Assembly: GCF_029338575.1 (NCBI RefSeq)
Contig: NZ_CP119992.1
Span: 2,170,001-2,234,000 of the forward strand
From: Halomarina halobia
GTDB lineage: Archaea > Halobacteriota > Halobacteria > Halobacteriales > Haloarculaceae
Length of the DNA stretch: 64,000 nucleotides
Direction: 5' to 3'
Positions 49,340 to 57,021 of the stretch are shown piece by piece. The notes beneath the pieces are model-generated. The model was not told the origin of the DNA. It ran no database searches and saw only the letters and a program-made list of their open reading frames with translations. Numbering within the stretch: the first letter of the stretch is position 1; every line of letters begins with the position of its first letter. Both the position numbers and the translations under genes were made by a program.

Positions 49340-50605
49340 ATGCCATTGGATAGATGGATGACCGTCAACGTCGACCGCCGCCTCGAACTCCTCCTCGATC
49401 GGATCGAGTCGAGCGAGGACATCGCTGACGCCGATCGTGAGGCGCTCCTCGCGTTCGATCGGGAGATGCGCCTCCTCCGGAGCACCTACGGTGACAATCG
49501 CCGTCACAAACTCCTCGACCACTGTACACGCCTCGCCGAGAATGTTGGCGGCCTCGCCGACGCACTCGAAGAGAAGACCGCTGCCGAGGAGTTGGTCCTC
49601 TACATCCACGACAACTACCCGAATGAGGAATCGAACCGGGACTACCGGGTTGCTCTCCGGATGTTCGGCAAGCGTGTATCCGACGAGAACGAGGTGCCCG
49701 AAAGCCTCGATTGGATTTCGGCGACGACCTCGAAGAACTACAACCCTATGCCGGACCCGGCGAAGATGCTTGATTGGGACGAACACGTCCAGCCGATGCT
49801 CCGTAAGGCTCGGTTCGCCCGTGACAAGGCGCTCATCGCTGTCGCATGGGATTCGGGTGCGCGGAGCGGCGAACTCACCGAACTCACCGTCGGCGATGTC
49901 ACCGACCACAAATACGGTCTCTCGATCACCGTTGACGGAAAGACAGGTCAGCGCTCGGTCACGCTCATCCCAAGCGTCCCCTATCTCCGCCAGTGGCTCA
50001 ACGTTCATCCAGCGCCAGATGAGGGTGAGGCCCCTCTGTGGTGCCAGCTTGACGACCCTGTCGACGTCTCGTACCAGATGAAGCTGAAGATGCTCCAGAA
50101 GCCTGCTCGGAAAGCCGGTGTCTCCCATACGAGCGTCACGTTCACTCGAATGCGAAAGAGCAGTGCAAGCTACCTCGCGAGCCAGGGCGTCTCGCAGGCT
50201 CATCTCGAAAACCATCATGGCTGGAAGCGGGGGAGCGACGTCGCTGCCCGGTATATCGCTGTGTTTGCCGAGGCGAACGACCGCGAAATCGCCCGCGCTC
50301 ACGGGCTTGATGTCGAAGCGGATGAGCAGGACCCGATCGCGCCCTTGACTTGTCCCCGCTGCAATCGGGACACCCCCCGCGAGGAACCCTGCTGTGTCTG
50401 GTGCGGGCAGGCTGTTGAGCACAGGGCAGTCGAAGCCATTGAAGAGGAGCAACGAGAGAAGCGCACGGAACTCCTCCGTCTCGCACGTGATGACCCCGAC
50501 CTCTTGAACGAACTCGAACGAATGCAGGCTCTTATCAATCTCACCGACGCTGATCCCGGTCTCCTGTCGGACGCTCAGGCGTTCGTCAATGCGAGTGCTG
50601 ACTGA
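49340..50605 (+). CDS. int: Tyrosine recombinase/integrase with C-terminal zinc ribbon
   Basis: About 421 residues. An N-terminal core-binding domain (about 1-145) precedes the catalytic domain. RI is WDSGARSGELTELTVGDV. The second box is degenerate, TFTRMRKSSASYLAS in place of HxLRHS. The third is HHGWKRGSDVAARYI, with the nucleophilic Tyr. After it comes a zinc ribbon CPRC...CVWC (about 340-362) and a coiled tail, typical of haloarchaeal plasmid/virus integrases. The position immediately inside attL supports a role in integrating this element. The start is taken at the ATG at 49,340; a GTG at 49,298 would overlap attL. Confidence 0.9.
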   Translation: MPLDRWMTVNVDRRLELLLDRIESSEDIADADREALLAFDREMRLLRSTYGDNRRHKLLDHCTRLAENVGGLADALEEKTAAEELVLYIHDNYPNEESNRDYRVALRMFGKRVSDENEVPESLDWISATTSKNYNPMPDPAKMLDWDEHVQPMLRKARFARDKALIAVAWDSGARSGELTELTVGDVTDHKYGLSITVDGKTGQRSVTLIPSVPYLRQWLNVHPAPDEGEAPLWCQLDDPVDVSYQMKLKMLQKPARKAGVSHTSVTFTRMRKSSASYLASQGVSQAHLENHHGWKRGSDVAARYIAVFAEANDREIARAHGLDVEADEQDPIAPLTCPRCNRDTPREEPCCVWCGQAVEHRAVEAIEEEQREKRTELLRLARDDPDLLNELERMQALINLTDADPGLLSDAQAFVNASAD

Positions 50606-50616
50606 CGTGCTGACAT

Positions 50617-50805
50617 TCACAGTTCTTTCCCCTTGGCACGCTGGAGATCGCGCTCAACTTCCTCCAAAAGAGGTTTACTACCGTATCGTACGATAGCCGC
50701 GAGTGCTAGGGCCCGGACGAATTCGTCATCGCCATGACGGATAATGTGGACAAGTGTATCGCGGTGCTCACGGACATAGCGGTCTGGGTCATCGGCCAAA
50801 TTCAC
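50617..50805 (-). CDS. Small hypothetical protein
   Basis: 62 residues, helical (YVREHRDTLVHIIRHGDDEFVRALALAAIVRYG), no known motif. The HIIRHGDDEFVRALALAAI part resembles one HEAT-like repeat, but this is only suggestive. Its ATG overlaps the stop of the preceding zinc-finger gene by four bases (ATGA), so it is translated from the same short operon. Converges with the integrase gene. Confidence 0.6.
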   Translation of the reverse strand: MNLADDPDRYVREHRDTLVHIIRHGDDEFVRALALAAIVRYGSKPLLEEVERDLQRAKGKEL

Positions 50806-50948
50806 TCCCCACCACCTCGGGGTGAGAGTCCGAAGTCTCTGGGAATGTGAGAAGCAATATGCTCGGAGGGATTACTGCCCCGGAGGTTCGCCCCACAAGC
50901 TGGGCACTCCAGTAGCCGTAGTTTGTCGTGACCGTATCGTTCAAGCAT
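50802..50948 (-). CDS. Small zinc-finger protein, haloarchaeal element-associated
   Basis: 48 residues: MLERYGHDKLRLLECPACG, then SEHIASH and DFGLSPRGG. The C-x2-C followed by H-x3-H spacing is that of a C2H2-like zinc finger, probably DNA binding. I recognise the SEHIASHxPxDFGLSP pattern from haloarchaeal integrated elements. Its start overlaps the previous gene's stop by eight bases and its stop overlaps the next start, so three tiny genes are translationally coupled. Confidence 0.7.
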   Translation of the reverse strand: MLERYGHDKLRLLECPACGANLRGSNPSEHIASHIPRDFGLSPRGGGE

Positions 50949-51153
50949 TGTCCACCTCTCGCCTAATGATACCAAGCAGGTGGGTTGGGCAGCTGATTCG
51001 CGCTCTAAATCCACTGTGACGGAATTGAGCAAGATGCTCGATGGTTCGACATCCGTTCATCTCGCACACGTCCGTGTTTAGTGTCCCCGAGGTGGGGCTG
51101 GTAAACCACGCCTCAGTGCTCGTTGGTTCCTTATTGTCGTGTTCGTTGTGCAA
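50941..51153 (-). CDS. Small Cys/His-containing hypothetical protein
   Basis: 70 residues. Hydrophilic N-terminus, then CEMNGCRTIEHLAQFRHSGFRARISCPTHLLGIIRREVDN. The three Cys and nearby His could bind zinc. First gene of the overlapping micro-operon 51,153 to 50,617. No homologue is recognised. The upstream gap 51,154-51,377 may hold the promoter; an apparent plus-strand frame there has no support. Confidence 0.5.
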   Translation of the reverse strand: MHNEHDNKEPTSTEAWFTSPTSGTLNTDVCEMNGCRTIEHLAQFRHSGFRARISCPTHLLGIIRREVDNA

Positions 51154-51377
51154 CGTCGTTGTTGCTGTTGGGTTGAGTCCAACTCAGACGGCTAAGGAAG
51201 ATGTAAACGATAGGTCCTTGACGACGCCCGAAACGATTTTCTGTTCGGAGGTCCTCTCCTATCCCACGGATAGCACCTTCCACAGTGCGTCCTTGCTTCC
51301 ACGGGGCCGGCCGACCAAGACCTTGGCCCTGTGGGGCGTTTCTTATGCTTTTGAGGCCCATCTATCGACCCTCTTTA

Positions 51378-51521
51378 TTAGATCTTCGGCTCCGACGGAT
51401 CGTACTGAGCCACCATCTGCCGGATGAGGGCATCGTAGGTCTCTCCCCCTCGTTTATAGGACTTCACGAGATCGCGTGTTTCCTTGGAAACCGGAATGCG
51501 CGTTTCAGTTGCGGTCGACAT
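51378..51521 (-). CDS. 47-residue ribbon-helix-helix-like protein
   Basis: Encodes MSTATETRIPVSKETRDLVKSYKRGG and a second helix ETYDALIRQMVAQYDPSEPKI. The short beta strand (ETRIPVS) followed by two helices with the GG/ET turn is the pattern of RHH antitoxin/repressor proteins. No toxin is adjacent. It diverges from the next gene across 82 bp, which would suit autoregulation and control of that gene (inference). Confidence 0.65.
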   Translation of the reverse strand: MSTATETRIPVSKETRDLVKSYKRGGETYDALIRQMVAQYDPSEPKI

Positions 51522-51603
51522 ACTTTCTATTACCTACGCTTCACCGTTAGTACCAAACATGTAAATATTCTCCGACCAGTATGTAACGATACAGGCATTG
51601 ACA

Positions 51604-52164
51604 ATGGCAGGTATTGAACGTGAATCCGGCATACTCACCGAGAAGGACCGTCGATACTTAGGACATCATGTCCTTCCAGAGTCTCGGCAAGCACGCTATG
51701 AGCGCAAGAAGGGGGCAAGAGACCGAATCAGACGAGGGCTCCTCGATCTCCCATATATTCGATTTCTCCCACCCGAGGAGCGTCGAAAGGTGTTTGGTGA
51801 CATACAAGCCGGGGACGACCTCTATTGGGGGCTTGTTAACGGAGTAGCGTTATCGAAACACGCTTGTGACGAAGCGGGACTCCCTTTCAAGTCTTTGTTA
51901 GAGGAAGCGCTTGAGATCGCCACCTTTGAGCCCCGATCTGATTTGGTATCGGGTGAGGAAGATGCCTTACCAGCGAAGTTCGTTGTAGGCGTTGACGTGG
52001 ATATTCAGTACGAGTACGATAGGATATACCACCCTCGTCAACTGAAAGAGCGATGGAAGCGAGGCGATGACCTCACTGACGCTGAATTCCGTGTTCTAGT
52101 AGAGAGTGATATATTTGATGAAAGTGATTTCCGTAAACTAGCCGAGGATAACAGAGAGGAATGA
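51604..52164 (+). CDS. Uncharacterised element-encoded protein
   Basis: 186 residues, acidic with basic patches. The N-terminus GILTEKDRRYLGHHVLPESRQARYERKKGARDRIRRGLLDLPYI resembles a motif (ILTxxDRxYL...ARxRIRxRIxxGLLDF) that I know from many haloarchaeal virus/plasmid proteins of unknown role. The rest (GDIQAGDDLYWGLVNGVALSKHACDEAGLPFKSLLEEALE) is helical. No catalytic motif. The ATG at 51,604 is preferred to a TTG two codons earlier. Confidence 0.65.
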   Translation: MAGIERESGILTEKDRRYLGHHVLPESRQARYERKKGARDRIRRGLLDLPYIRFLPPEERRKVFGDIQAGDDLYWGLVNGVALSKHACDEAGLPFKSLLEEALEIATFEPRSDLVSGEEDALPAKFVVGVDVDIQYEYDRIYHPRQLKERWKRGDDLTDAEFRVLVESDIFDESDFRKLAEDNREE

Positions 52165-52177
52165 TTGAACGTAGTAA

Positions 52178-52846
52178 CTAGAGTATGGGAGGTTCTTCTA
52201 TCTCGATCCCCTGGTGAGTCTCCTCAGAGTTATCCTCCGTTACTGCGCTCAGCACCAAAGTAACGAGACCGATGAAACCAAGGAGTATCATCCCACCCAT
52301 GCTGCCCATGTGGCCTCCATATCGATTAATGTGTATAACATTGCCATTGTCTTCAACAATGAGTCCGCAAGAGAGACACAAGTCATCCGAGTCCTCAAGC
52401 ATTATTTGCTTGCCCTCCTGCGTGAAGAACTCCGACCGTTCACGAACAGGCGATAGCGTCTCACCACATTCGGGGCAATTTTCTGGGCTGATTTTCTCGT
52501 CAACTCCGGTCCAGCTCGACCCCTTCTCCTCAACAGTGGGCTTTTCTGACTCAACTCTGCTGTCGATATGTCTAAATTCGTCTTCTTCACGTTCGATTTT
52601 TATTTCAAGGTCATCAGAATTCCTCGGAGACCAATTTACCGTCTCGGAGGTGTCGTCGGTAACAGTATTCTCTGCGTCGTCGTTATTTTTGTTTAGGCGT
52701 TTACTGTCAAAAGACTTGGAGTCGATACTACTGTTGAAATCCTCGGGGTACTGTCCACTGGGGCCGTGGTCGTCATCGGAAGTAAGCCGAACATGATTTT
52801 TGAGCGCACGACACTCCTGACCACAGTACGGACATATCCGATCCAT
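52178..52846 (-). CDS. Zinc-finger protein with C-terminal membrane anchor
   Basis: 222 residues. N-terminal ICPYCGQECRALKNHVRL is a C2H-type finger (4-19). A long polar, Asn/Asp/Ser-rich linker (20-120) leads to a second ribbon with CPECGETLSP and CLSCGLIV (about 128-165), then a hydrophobic span (about 183-203) and an acidic tail. The layout suggests a membrane-tethered nucleic-acid- or protein-binding factor. Base composition is AT-richer than the chromosome. It converges with the previous gene and diverges from the membrane protein gene; no family name can be given. Confidence 0.65.
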   Translation of the reverse strand: MDRICPYCGQECRALKNHVRLTSDDDHGPSGQYPEDFNSSIDSKSFDSKRLNKNNDDAENTVTDDTSETVNWSPRNSDDLEIKIEREEDEFRHIDSRVESEKPTVEEKGSSWTGVDEKISPENCPECGETLSPVRERSEFFTQEGKQIMLEDSDDLCLSCGLIVEDNGNVIHINRYGGHMGSMGGMILLGFIGLVTLVLSAVTEDNSEETHQGIEIEEPPIL

Positions 52847-53100
52847 ATCTCGATTTAGCCCTGACTGAATAAGTGATTAACTTGCAGTAACGTTAACCGA
52901 GTTAACGCAATCCATTGGTTTTGGGTTAAAGGACTCTAATAAAAATATTAGCCAGTGACACTTTGGGGTGGGTGTACTGAATACAAAGCATACATCGTTC
53001 AATCATTCGTGTTAATATTAGGGTTAAGAGTTTTAGCGTTCTCGCTAGGTGAGTTCTATGAGGTAGTCGCAAGGAGATGGTTCAACGCGCCCTCACGTGC

Positions 53101-54012
53101 ATGTCATCATGGCTCTCGACTTATGGTTTCGAGTTTACCAATCGAGAGTTGGCAGGCATAGCTTGGCTTGTTGCAATGGTCGTATTGATCATTGTATTGG
53201 CGGTGTTGAAGCAGAAAATACGGTCTAGTCTATATCAAGTTCTTAGAATGACTTTTTCTCCCAAATTAACCGTAATATGGATTGTTTATGTTCTATGGAT
53301 TATGTCATTTGTACTGATTTCGGCTTGGGTCGGACTCTGGCGGGCTATCCTGACTAAGGACACAGTGGTGTGGAGCGTAACGGCGGGCCTCGCATTGCTT
53401 GTTGGGTTTCCGGAGGCCAAGAATCTCGGATATTTTCGACAAGAACTCCTCAAGATAGTTAGTATAATAGTGATTTTTGAGTATATTGTAAATTTTGCTA
53501 GTTTTTCGTTTTGGAGCGAGTTGATCATACAGCCACTCATATTCATTTTTTTAGTTGCCCCAATTATCGTTGATGATCCTGAACAGCGAGAGGCATGGCA
53601 TCGGGGAAGGATTTGGTTTTTTGCGATTCTTGGAATCGTCACCTTGGCTCACACCATCCGAATCCTGTACTCAACGCGACAAACGGTGGACTGGGAACTT
53701 TTTGCGCTCCAAGCGGTTTGGCCCATATTACTGGGAATTTGGGTACTGATACTTGTTTTTCCGTTGGCAATTATTTCGAGTTACGAAGAAGCATTCATCA
53801 AGCTCAGGCTATACCGCACCGAACGGAAGGGTCTGTGGAAAGCTAAACTGGGCCTCGTGATGGCACTAGGGGTCCGTCTCAGATTGATCCGCGAGGCAGC
53901 CAAGGGTGGAACCAAAGACGTGGCCGATGCGGAATCCGTTGGTGCTGCTTACGAAGCGGCCAAACGCTACAAGACTGAGATAGATGGCACAGAAGGGCAT
54001 AGTAAATGGTAA
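53101..54012 (+). CDS. Polytopic membrane protein of unknown function
   Basis: 303 residues from the ATG reading MSSWLSTYGFEF (another ATG lies eight codons upstream). It has seven or eight hydrophobic segments and begins with FTNRELAGIAWLVAMVVLIIV. It contains LRMTFSPKLTVIWIVYVLWIM and GLWRAILTKDTVVWSVTAG, a pattern of island-borne membrane proteins found in both bacteria and archaea. The soluble C-terminal 60 residues are charged. The gene is AT-rich, so it is probably a recent acquisition. Transport, sensing or defence roles are all possible; none is shown. Confidence 0.65.
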   Translation: MSSWLSTYGFEFTNRELAGIAWLVAMVVLIIVLAVLKQKIRSSLYQVLRMTFSPKLTVIWIVYVLWIMSFVLISAWVGLWRAILTKDTVVWSVTAGLALLVGFPEAKNLGYFRQELLKIVSIIVIFEYIVNFASFSFWSELIIQPLIFIFLVAPIIVDDPEQREAWHRGRIWFFAILGIVTLAHTIRILYSTRQTVDWELFALQAVWPILLGIWVLILVFPLAIISSYEEAFIKLRLYRTERKGLWKAKLGLVMALGVRLRLIREAAKGGTKDVADAESVGAAYEAAKRYKTEIDGTEGHSKW

Positions 54013-54172
54013 TGGGAAGAGTTGATATCTAATACTTTTCTCATAAAGGAACATGATGAATTTGCGCCCTGTATACAACATGCCATTCCTATCACGCTAC
54101 GAGGGTTTCAACCGAGCCTCTATCCAGAGATTTGAGTGTATACACCCCTCATTTACCTTTCAATTCGGAATA

Positions 54173-54832
54173 TCAGACCCCATAGAGTTCCGCTCGTTCT
54201 TCGATTGCACGCCGAATCGTACGACGCGACGAATTTAGCTCTAAAGCCGCTTGCCGCTTGCTAAGGTCTCCTCGGGCTACCTGGTCAAGTACCTCGATAA
54301 CTTGGTGATAGTTCGCTCCTTCAACGAGCTTGCCGTCTCGCTTTACAAATCCAAGCGGTGCGGGGCCGTGATGGTATTGATCGGACTCTTGCCGAGCAGC
54401 AATTCCCTCACGGATGTTCTGTCGCTTAATGTTCGCCTCCAACTCGGCGAATACACCGAGAAGTTGAAATAATGCTCGTTGATAGGGATCTTCCTCCCTA
54501 GGACGGATAACGAGTCCCTCAGCGACGATATGGAGTTCTACACCAGCTTCACGCATTCGATCGGCGGTTCGCTCTAGATCAGAGATAGAACGAGCAATAC
54601 GCGACACCTCATGTGCAACGACGATATTTACATCGCCAGTAGCGATATCGTCCATAAGACGTTGGTAACTTGACCGGGCTACTGTCGATGTTCCAGTCGC
54701 TTTATCGCGATAGAACTCGATATTGCCGAGACCAGTTCCGAGTCGCTCTTGGACGTACTCTGTGGTTGCGTTCAATTGTCGGTCAAGGTTTTGTTTCGCG
54801 GTTGAGACCCGAACATAGCAGGCAACGCTCAT
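54173..54832 (-). CDS. Serine recombinase (resolvase/invertase family)
   Basis: 219 residues. The catalytic N-terminal domain starts SVACYVRVSTAKQNLDRQ (Ser10). VVAHEVSRIARSISDL and the long E helix LFQLLGVFAELEANIKRQNIREGI follow. The C-terminal HTH includes DLSKRQAALELNSSRRTIRRAI. This is the small resolvase/invertase size, not the large integrase. It may invert or resolve DNA within the element or belong to a former transposon; no IS-like ends were found around it. An ATG two codons earlier is an alternative start. Confidence 0.9.
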   Translation of the reverse strand: MSVACYVRVSTAKQNLDRQLNATTEYVQERLGTGLGNIEFYRDKATGTSTVARSSYQRLMDDIATGDVNIVVAHEVSRIARSISDLERTADRMREAGVELHIVAEGLVIRPREEDPYQRALFQLLGVFAELEANIKRQNIREGIAARQESDQYHHGPAPLGFVKRDGKLVEGANYHQVIEVLDQVARGDLSKRQAALELNSSRRTIRRAIEERAELYGV

Positions 54833-54838
54833 GCCCAC

Positions 54839-55479
54839 AGTAACGTGCTAATAAAACCTAGCTCTTACGCCCAGGGTGGGCAGGTACTACAGTAGTATCC
54901 CAGTACCATCTTCGTGAATATCTCGTTTAATCATATTATATCCGTCTACCCAAAATTCACGCCGTTATTACTTATCTTATCACTATGGAGTCAAACGAGT
55001 CTCAGAGTAATTAGTGGATACCGGAGAAACAGCGATATAAGACAGGTGGCACCGCAAGATTCACCCAAGATAATATTGAACTCGAAACAATCCCCATATA
55101 AAATATAAATATAAGTGTTATTTTGGGGAACGTATAATTCCACCCTAATTTAGAAGGCCTGATTTGAATTCACCGTCTTCTTGGTTCCTAATTTCTCTAT
55201 CTAACTCTGAGTACTCGCAGTTTAACTGATCCTACGACCTAAACGAATCTGAATCGCGCTACTCGCGAATACGAGATGCTTCTGGTACACGCGGTTTGAG
55301 TCGGTTGTATGCATATTCGGGAGGAGCAACTACCCCGGCGAGTGACTCCGTGGTGAGGGGGTTTTGCAGTTCTACAATTCTGTCAACTCACTTGACCGTA
55401 AGCCAGATATCTCCTGTCGCAATTGGCTACAAATATGTAGTAGGTTTAAATAACGCCCTTGGCTACACAGAAGTAGCCC
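54839..55479. other. AT-rich gene-free gap inside the element
   Basis: About 640 bp with no supportable gene. It includes an AT-rich imperfect palindrome bounded by TCCCCA and TGGGGA (55,091-55,129), several TATA-like stretches, and the promoter region of the nuclease gene. It could be an origin or regulatory region of the element. Confidence 0.4.
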
Positions 55480-56754
55480 ATGTCAGTCGAAGATCCTACT
55501 GTTCAGCAGCGAATCGACGAACTGGCCGAAAATACCGTCCTCAGCGAGCAAGAGACACGCGTTTTCGCGCTCGAAGAGTACGGATTCTCTCGAGCGGAGA
55601 TCGCCGAGGAACTCGGCATCTCTCGCAGCACCGTCAACGAGTACGTGCGCCGCATCTCCCAGCGTCGTCAGAAGGTCCAAAGGACGCTCGATTTGCTCGA
55701 CGATTCAGTTGAGCGGCAGAGTACCGACGCCGAAGAGACCTCGCTGAGCGGATTCGATGTCACGGCAGACGGTCGTCGCCAGTTATTCCTCTGTCCGACT
55801 GCGAACGAGCAGGCACTCAAGCACTTCGACAAGACCCTCCTGAACGGCGTCAATGTCGACGAGCATCGAGACTTGATCCCCAATCAGTTCAACGGTACGC
55901 TCAGTGTCTGGGGAACCGGGACAAGCGTCGGGAAGAAGGTTCGGCGAGGTGATGTCCTCGCATTCTACGTCGGTGACCGCACGTACTCACACATCGCGGT
56001 CGTTAAAGAGACAGAGACGAACAAAGAACTCGACCGGGCGCTCTGGACCCCCTACGAGGGGACGCTGAAGCAGGACGCCGCCGACTCATGGCCCCATGTG
56101 TTCTACCTCACAGACCCAGTCGAGGTGAACATCAGGAGTCCGCTGCTCCACGACGACCTCGGGTACGACGACGAATTCCCCCTTGGATTCCGCCGCGTCG
56201 CCAACCACCGTGTGGGTGACTTGTACAGTAGGTACGGGAGTATGGAGCGATACATCGAGCAGGCGATGGCTCGTTCTGCCGCGGAAGGCGGAGCAACGGG
56301 CCAGACAACAATCGATATGCATTATGAATCGTCGATTGGTCCGAGTGAGAACACAGCCGACAGGATCGCTGATGAGATCGAGAACGAGACTCAACTCACG
56401 CTCGACGAACTCCGCGAACGTGCCGAAGACGCCAGCCAGGAGACGGCTACGAGGACGACCACGACTACTAACCGTCGAAGGCGCTCACGAGCGGTCAAAG
56501 ACTACGCACTCGCCCGTGCAGACGGTATCTGCGAGGGGTGTGAAGAAAATGCACCGTTCGTGACCCCGTCCGGGAATCCGTATCTTGAAGTCCACCATGT
56601 CTTCCAGGTCAGCGACGATGGAGCTGACAGTCCCGACGCGGTCGTAGCCATCTGTCCAACGTGTCATTCGCGCATCCACCACGCTGACGATGGGAGCGAA
56701 TACAACGCCGAGTTGATCGAAAAACTCCGAACAGAGATCGAGCCGGACGAATAG
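55480..56754 (+). CDS. HTH - PUA/EVE-like - HNH nuclease, predicted modification-dependent restriction enzyme
   Basis: 424 residues. (1) Residues 15-65: helix-turn-helix LEEYGFSRAEIAEELGISRSTVNEYV. (2) Residues about 95-260: a PUA/EVE-like domain with LFLCPTANEQALKHF, LSVWGTGTSVGKKVRRGDVLAFYV, and LWTPYEGT...WPHVFYLTDPVEV. This fold reads modified bases in many nucleases. (3) Residues about 345-415: an HNH domain with GICEGCEENAPF, LEVHHVFQVSD, ICPTCHSRIHH. This order predicts an enzyme cutting DNA with modified bases, i.e. defence against invading DNA; specificity is unknown. It stands alone on its strand. Confidence 0.75.
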   Translation: MSVEDPTVQQRIDELAENTVLSEQETRVFALEEYGFSRAEIAEELGISRSTVNEYVRRISQRRQKVQRTLDLLDDSVERQSTDAEETSLSGFDVTADGRRQLFLCPTANEQALKHFDKTLLNGVNVDEHRDLIPNQFNGTLSVWGTGTSVGKKVRRGDVLAFYVGDRTYSHIAVVKETETNKELDRALWTPYEGTLKQDAADSWPHVFYLTDPVEVNIRSPLLHDDLGYDDEFPLGFRRVANHRVGDLYSRYGSMERYIEQAMARSAAEGGATGQTTIDMHYESSIGPSENTADRIADEIENETQLTLDELRERAEDASQETATRTTTTTNRRRRSRAVKDYALARADGICEGCEENAPFVTPSGNPYLEVHHVFQVSDDGADSPDAVVAICPTCHSRIHHADDGSEYNAELIEKLRTEIEPDE

Positions 56755-57021
56755 ACTGCCAGCCACCGACCGGATCTCTCTACTCAAGTGCCCCCCGGGC
56801 CTCGTGCTGAGGGGGTATGAGGAGTATTTTTATTTCGTGCCCTTAGGCACACCTCTAATAGCGAATACAACGGGGTGTGTGGTGTTCTCAGAGCTCTGGA
56901 TGGACTACATCTCTCGATAGCTGATACCGATGCCAGATTTCTCAGCTAATTTGGGCCAATTAGCGGAAAGAATTGCTCCTACACTGATGAGAAGGTAGTG
57001 TTGCCACTCACTAGGCGATCT

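Noticed and set aside
51041..51427. Plus-strand 128-codon frame opposite the micro-operon and RHH gene
   Set aside because: The minus-strand genes show overlapping start/stop coupling and recognisable zinc-finger and RHH patterns; the plus frame shows none.
54914..55108. Short plus-strand frame in the element's AT-rich gap
   Set aside because: 64 codons without start context, conserved motif or codon bias; probably chance in AT-rich DNA.
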